Source: Leucogyrophana mollusca (taxonomy: Eukaryota; Basidiomycota; Agaricomycetes; Boletales). From it: a stretch of DNA of 64,000 nt. The notes under the pieces were generated by a model, which made no database searches, was not told the origin of the DNA, and saw only the letters and a list, made by a program, of their open reading frames with translations. Positions within the stretch are counted from its first letter, which is position 1. Every line of letters starts with the position of its first letter. Positions 62,678 through 64,000 of the stretch are shown piece by piece. The stretch is from contig MU266490.1 in assembly GCA_021014945.1 (NCBI GenBank), forward strand, positions 1 to 64,000. The letters are read 5' to 3'. The translations under genes and the position numbers were made by a program.

Positions 62678-64000
<1,323 letters not shown>

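Overview
The window is nuclear DNA of a filamentous basidiomycete fungus, most likely an Agaricomycete. Almost every gene is cut by many introns of about 50-60 bp with GT...AG ends. The conserved genes are fungal (Cdc12-type septin, MET17-type sulfhydrylase, GT2 hyphal-wall-type glycosyltransferase, TFIIIC small subunit), and there are lineage-restricted membrane and F-box proteins of the sort common in mushroom-forming fungi. Single-exon open frames alone would miss or break most of these genes, so the calls below rest on protein segments joined across introns.

Layout. 1-2.6 kb has no recognisable gene. 2.6-11.2 kb holds two tandem GT2 membrane glycosyltransferases. 11.2-12.6 kb is gene-poor. 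12.6-14.5 kb is a NUG1/nucleostemin-like GTPase whose basic N-terminus I cannot find. 15.2-18.3 kb holds two tandem short-chain dehydrogenases. 18.6-19.2 kb (minus) is a 133-residue single-pass membrane protein assembled from five small exons. 20.0-22.7 kb holds a beta-trefoil lectin-like gene (plus) and a decayed relative (minus). 23.2-25.0 kb is a DnaJ/DnaJ-X protein, convergent with tyrosyl-tRNA synthetase (25.2-26.8 kb, minus). 27.2-46.1 kb is dominated by two tandem giant genes on the minus strand. Each encodes about 2,700 residues with two sacsin/Nov-type GHKL (Hsp90-like) ATPase modules and a C-terminal BTB/POZ domain. A 1.19-kb transposon with 33-bp perfect terminal inverted repeats sits between them. 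46.5-51.2 kb is a housekeeping block: histone H4, mitochondrial rRNA methyltransferase MRM2, TFIIIC small subunit and septin CDC12. 52.5-55.1 kb is a lineage-specific membrane protein. 55.5-57.8 kb (minus) is an S9 serine peptidase and 58.4-59.8 kb (minus) an F-box protein. 60.4-64.0 kb holds two tandem O-acetylhomoserine sulfhydrylases, the second cut by the window end.

Common theme. Five gene families (GT2, SDR, lectin-like, sacsin-BTB, MET17) are present as adjacent paralog pairs, with different degrees of divergence and decay. The most unusual system is the sacsin-BTB pair. It combines an Hsp90-type client-binding/ATPase architecture with a BTB domain, which usually recruits Cullin-3. Downstream copy A keeps an Asp in the ND motif of both ATPase modules. 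Copy B has Asn at both sites, plus a further change in its first module. This suggests one active and one altered partner.
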